Source: Nemertoderma westbladi (lineage: Eukaryota > Xenacoelomorpha > Nemertodermatida > Nemertodermatidae). From it: a DNA stretch of 30,859 nt. Where the stretch lies: positions 1-30,859 of the forward strand of contig JAUCBJ010005566.1 in NCBI GenBank assembly GCA_032718475.1, written 5' to 3'. Of this stretch, positions 29,010 through 30,859 are shown one piece after another; position 1 is the first letter of the stretch, and every line of letters starts with the position of its first letter. A program made the position numbers and the translations under genes. Below the pieces are notes generated by a model that did no database searches, was not told the DNA's origin, and saw only the letters and a program-made list of their open reading frames with translations.

Positions 29010-29405
29010 TAAACGGGATCCCGATCCCGAAAAACAGGGATCCGGCGAAAAATGCAATCCCGGTCCCGTTCCCGACTTTTTTGGACCGAGATCCCGAAGA
29101 CGATATTGTTAAGTAAATTTGTTGAATATCTGACAAATAGTTACAGCCGAACGGAAATTTAATGATTATAAATAATTTTTATATCAGTAAAGCAACCAGT
29201 AATCAATTGCAAAATAATTTTAATATAACTTTATCTTAAATACTTCAGAAATGTAAGATAAAGTGAGTGTTACCCAAAACCCGCAACATATACTATTAAC
29301 TTTGAGGAATTTAATACAAAATTGCAATCCCGATCCCGAAAAAGGGGATCCCGAGAGTAGTGATAATCCCGATCCCGGAAATCTCGAAAAGTATGATCCC
29401 GATTA
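29010..29405. repeat. GATCCCG-rich interspersed repeat
   Basis: Clusters of ATCCCGATCCCG and its variants at about 29018-29098 and 29318-29405 flank an AT-rich centre. The two clusters share TGCAATCCCG.TCCCG and are in the same orientation. It is probably one element or two fragments; class unknown. Confidence 0.5.
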
Positions 29406-29409
29406 AGGA

Positions 29410-29429
29410 GGGGGGGGGGGGGGGGGGGG
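29410..29429. repeat. Poly-G homopolymer (20 G)
   Basis: An uninterrupted run of 20 G following the GATCCCG repeat; a true length is hard to sequence, so it may be inexact. Confidence 0.8.
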
Positions 29430-30204
29430 CAGCGCTATAGTTCAAATAGATTTGAAAGATAGGTTCAAAAGATTTGAAAACCGTTTACCTGTCTTACTTC
29501 TCGAGATATGCCTGTATGTCCGTTTTACTGTCGGTTTGTCCGTCATTATGTCTGTCCGTCAATAAAAAGCATACTATCTGTCTAAAAAATTCCCTGTATG
29601 GGTTTTCGTGGTCTGTGACTTCATTTCTAATGTCATTAATCAAATTTGGCCTTGTCGGTTATGTCTGTATGTCTGTCTGTCAAAATATAACCAACATTAT
29701 GACAGCCAATCACTCACAAGCAGACAATTTGGAAGTCATCAAATGTTAAACTTGACACTCGAAATTAATTCTGCGACCAGGAAAACCCCTATAGCTAAAC
29801 TTTTAGCTCAATGGTGTGCCTTTTTCTCATATTTGACCGACAGATATTCGGATAGTCAGAAAGACCAACAGACAGACAAACTAGATTTCCTTAAAATTGA
29901 AAACTGACCTCAGAAATGAAATCAGCGACCAGGAAAACCCCCACAGCAAAAATCTTAGCATGGTTTTATGCTTTCTTGTCGATAGATATATATTGACAGA
30001 CATTCTCACATATTAACAGACAATTTTTGCGCGGGAAGGTTCAAATTTTAAAAGCAATTATATCGGAATAGTATTTTTTCATTTCAGCGAAATTTAAAAT
30101 GCTACTCCTCTGCCAATTTTTAATATTTTTTCATGAAATTTGGACAGAGTAACCACATGCACGGTATCTTCAACTACTAGTATCGGCATGCTGCGTTGCA
30201 GCTG

Positions 30205-30712
30205 CATTTTTAAGAATGCTGTGCCGGCTTGTCGACAAAATTGCGCCGCCACAACTCCCTATCACCCATGACATTTGCTAGATCATCCGCAATTCAAGGC
30301 CAGTGTCCTTTAAGATGCGTCTCAAGAAAGTCATGGGCTGTCCACCATGCTTATTCACTCCATGAGGCTGCCAAAGTACAAGATTATGCACTGGCTGGTC
30401 CTCACGGCGAAAGCAATGTCCTGCAAAGCGGAGGCGATTTTGTTCTAGTGTCAAGCTTGGGGGAAGCAATGAGACAGACACCTCCAATGTTATATAGTGT
30501 CTGGTTGGAGATGTGTGCATTGTACTTGACACAATGAACCCGGCGTAGCATTATTGTGAATGTGCCATCCAGAGATTTGGTGTCCTCTAGCAGTTAGAGC
30601 CCAGCATGGACTCCCATAGAGGAGTACTGGAACTACTGCTGCTCTAAATAATCGGACCTTAAGTTTCCGATTCATTCTCGGTGACCTCCAAATCCTGGAA
30701 AGCCTATTCAAG
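30205..30712 (-). pseudogene. Non-LTR retrotransposon 3' fragment (RT C-terminal region), copy B
   Basis: The minus strand reads LSRIWRSPRMNRKLKVRLFR, then AAVVPVLLYGSPCWAL, then after a frame change LRFAGHCFRREDQPVHNLVL and a W..PHG....GG.P block, and ends with an LxxxMxDRxxWR motif. This is the conserved LINE C-terminal region. It is closely similar to copy A at 11940-12242 on the other strand, including the same frame break after CWAL, but extends about 200 bp further 3'. Plus-strand open frame 30229-30537 is its shadow. Confidence 0.8.
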
Positions 30713-30859
30713 GCTCTTCAAGGTATCTTCAAAAGTTGGTCAGAATGTTAAAATGTTGATCCTAACTGTTTTTATTGGCTTCGAAAATGTGAAAAATTCT
30801 ATTTTTTTTTTAAAAATAGGAAAATAATTAATTAATTTCATAATAAAATTGGAAATAAT

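Larger units (their letters stand above)
28633..30204. other. Intergenic repeat-rich region, no gene seen
   Basis: 1.6 kb with no supported gene. It contains the 41-bp tandem repeat (28866-28988), a GATCCCG-rich repeat (about 29010-29405) ending in a poly-G run (29410-29429), and a (TGTC)n-rich zone (about 29500-30000). In that zone an ACCAGGAAAACCCC segment recurs at about 29776 and 29929, part of a roughly 85-bp duplication. Confidence 0.55.

Noticed and set aside
29474-29907. Cys/Ser-rich secreted-looking peptides
   Set aside because: They derive from a (TGTC)n-rich repeat with internal duplication; composition explains the apparent signal-like sequence.
30229-30537. Plus-strand open frame of 102 codons
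   Set aside because: It is antisense to the LINE fragment on the minus strand, whose conserved residues are clear.

Overview
This is nuclear DNA of an animal, most likely a marine invertebrate. The AT-rich intergenic sequence is full of transposon remnants, minisatellites and short palindromic words such as TAGGCCTA and GTACTGCAGTAC. The recognisable genes are eukaryotic or metazoan: proteasome subunit beta-4 (PSMB4), N-terminal glutamine amidohydrolase (NTAQ1), CCDC174, a CDV3-like terminal exon, a MOLO1/TPM-type membrane protein and a type-2 malate/lactate dehydrogenase. The species cannot be named from the sequence alone. Every family assignment here comes from reading motifs, not from a database search.

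Layout. 1-2344 (+) is a virus-like or Gag-like block cut by the left edge. It consists of an unrecognised capsid-like frame, an in-frame UGA, and a continuing frame with three CCHC-type zinc clusters and a basic tail. 2345-3930 is non-coding. 3930-6081 is a satellite built on a 35-bp unit with higher-order structure. 6696-7772 (+) is an intact Ldh2-family oxidoreductase with three CACGTG boxes upstream. 7773-13349 has no convincing host gene; it holds a hairpin MITE, a foldback element with internal tandem repeats, a possible LTR, a non-LTR retrotransposon fragment and a tRNA-like SINE head. 13350-15928 (+) carries CCDC174, with a coding minisatellite, followed by NTAQ1. 16290-19000 holds back-to-back tRNA-like sequences, a CDV3-like last exon on the minus strand and a decayed non-LTR reverse transcriptase. 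21636-24029 is a P-superfamily (THAP9-like) transposon with 61-bp terminal inverted repeats and a perfect 8-bp target duplication, but an internally deleted, frameshifted transposase. 24658-25419 (+) is PSMB4. 25796-26765 is a 49-bp minisatellite. 27193-28584 (+) is the MOLO1-like membrane protein. The rest is repeats plus a second copy of the retrotransposon fragment.

The host genes look like independent, monocistronic housekeeping or membrane genes. PSMB4 and NTAQ1 both belong to the ubiquitin-proteasome/N-degron world, but their co-location is not evidence of a link. Two things stand out. First, all five complete host genes are single uninterrupted reading frames. Second, the left-edge element has a stop codon followed at once by a perfect 6-bp stem-loop and 420 more open codons, which suggests programmed readthrough of a Gag-like polyprotein.
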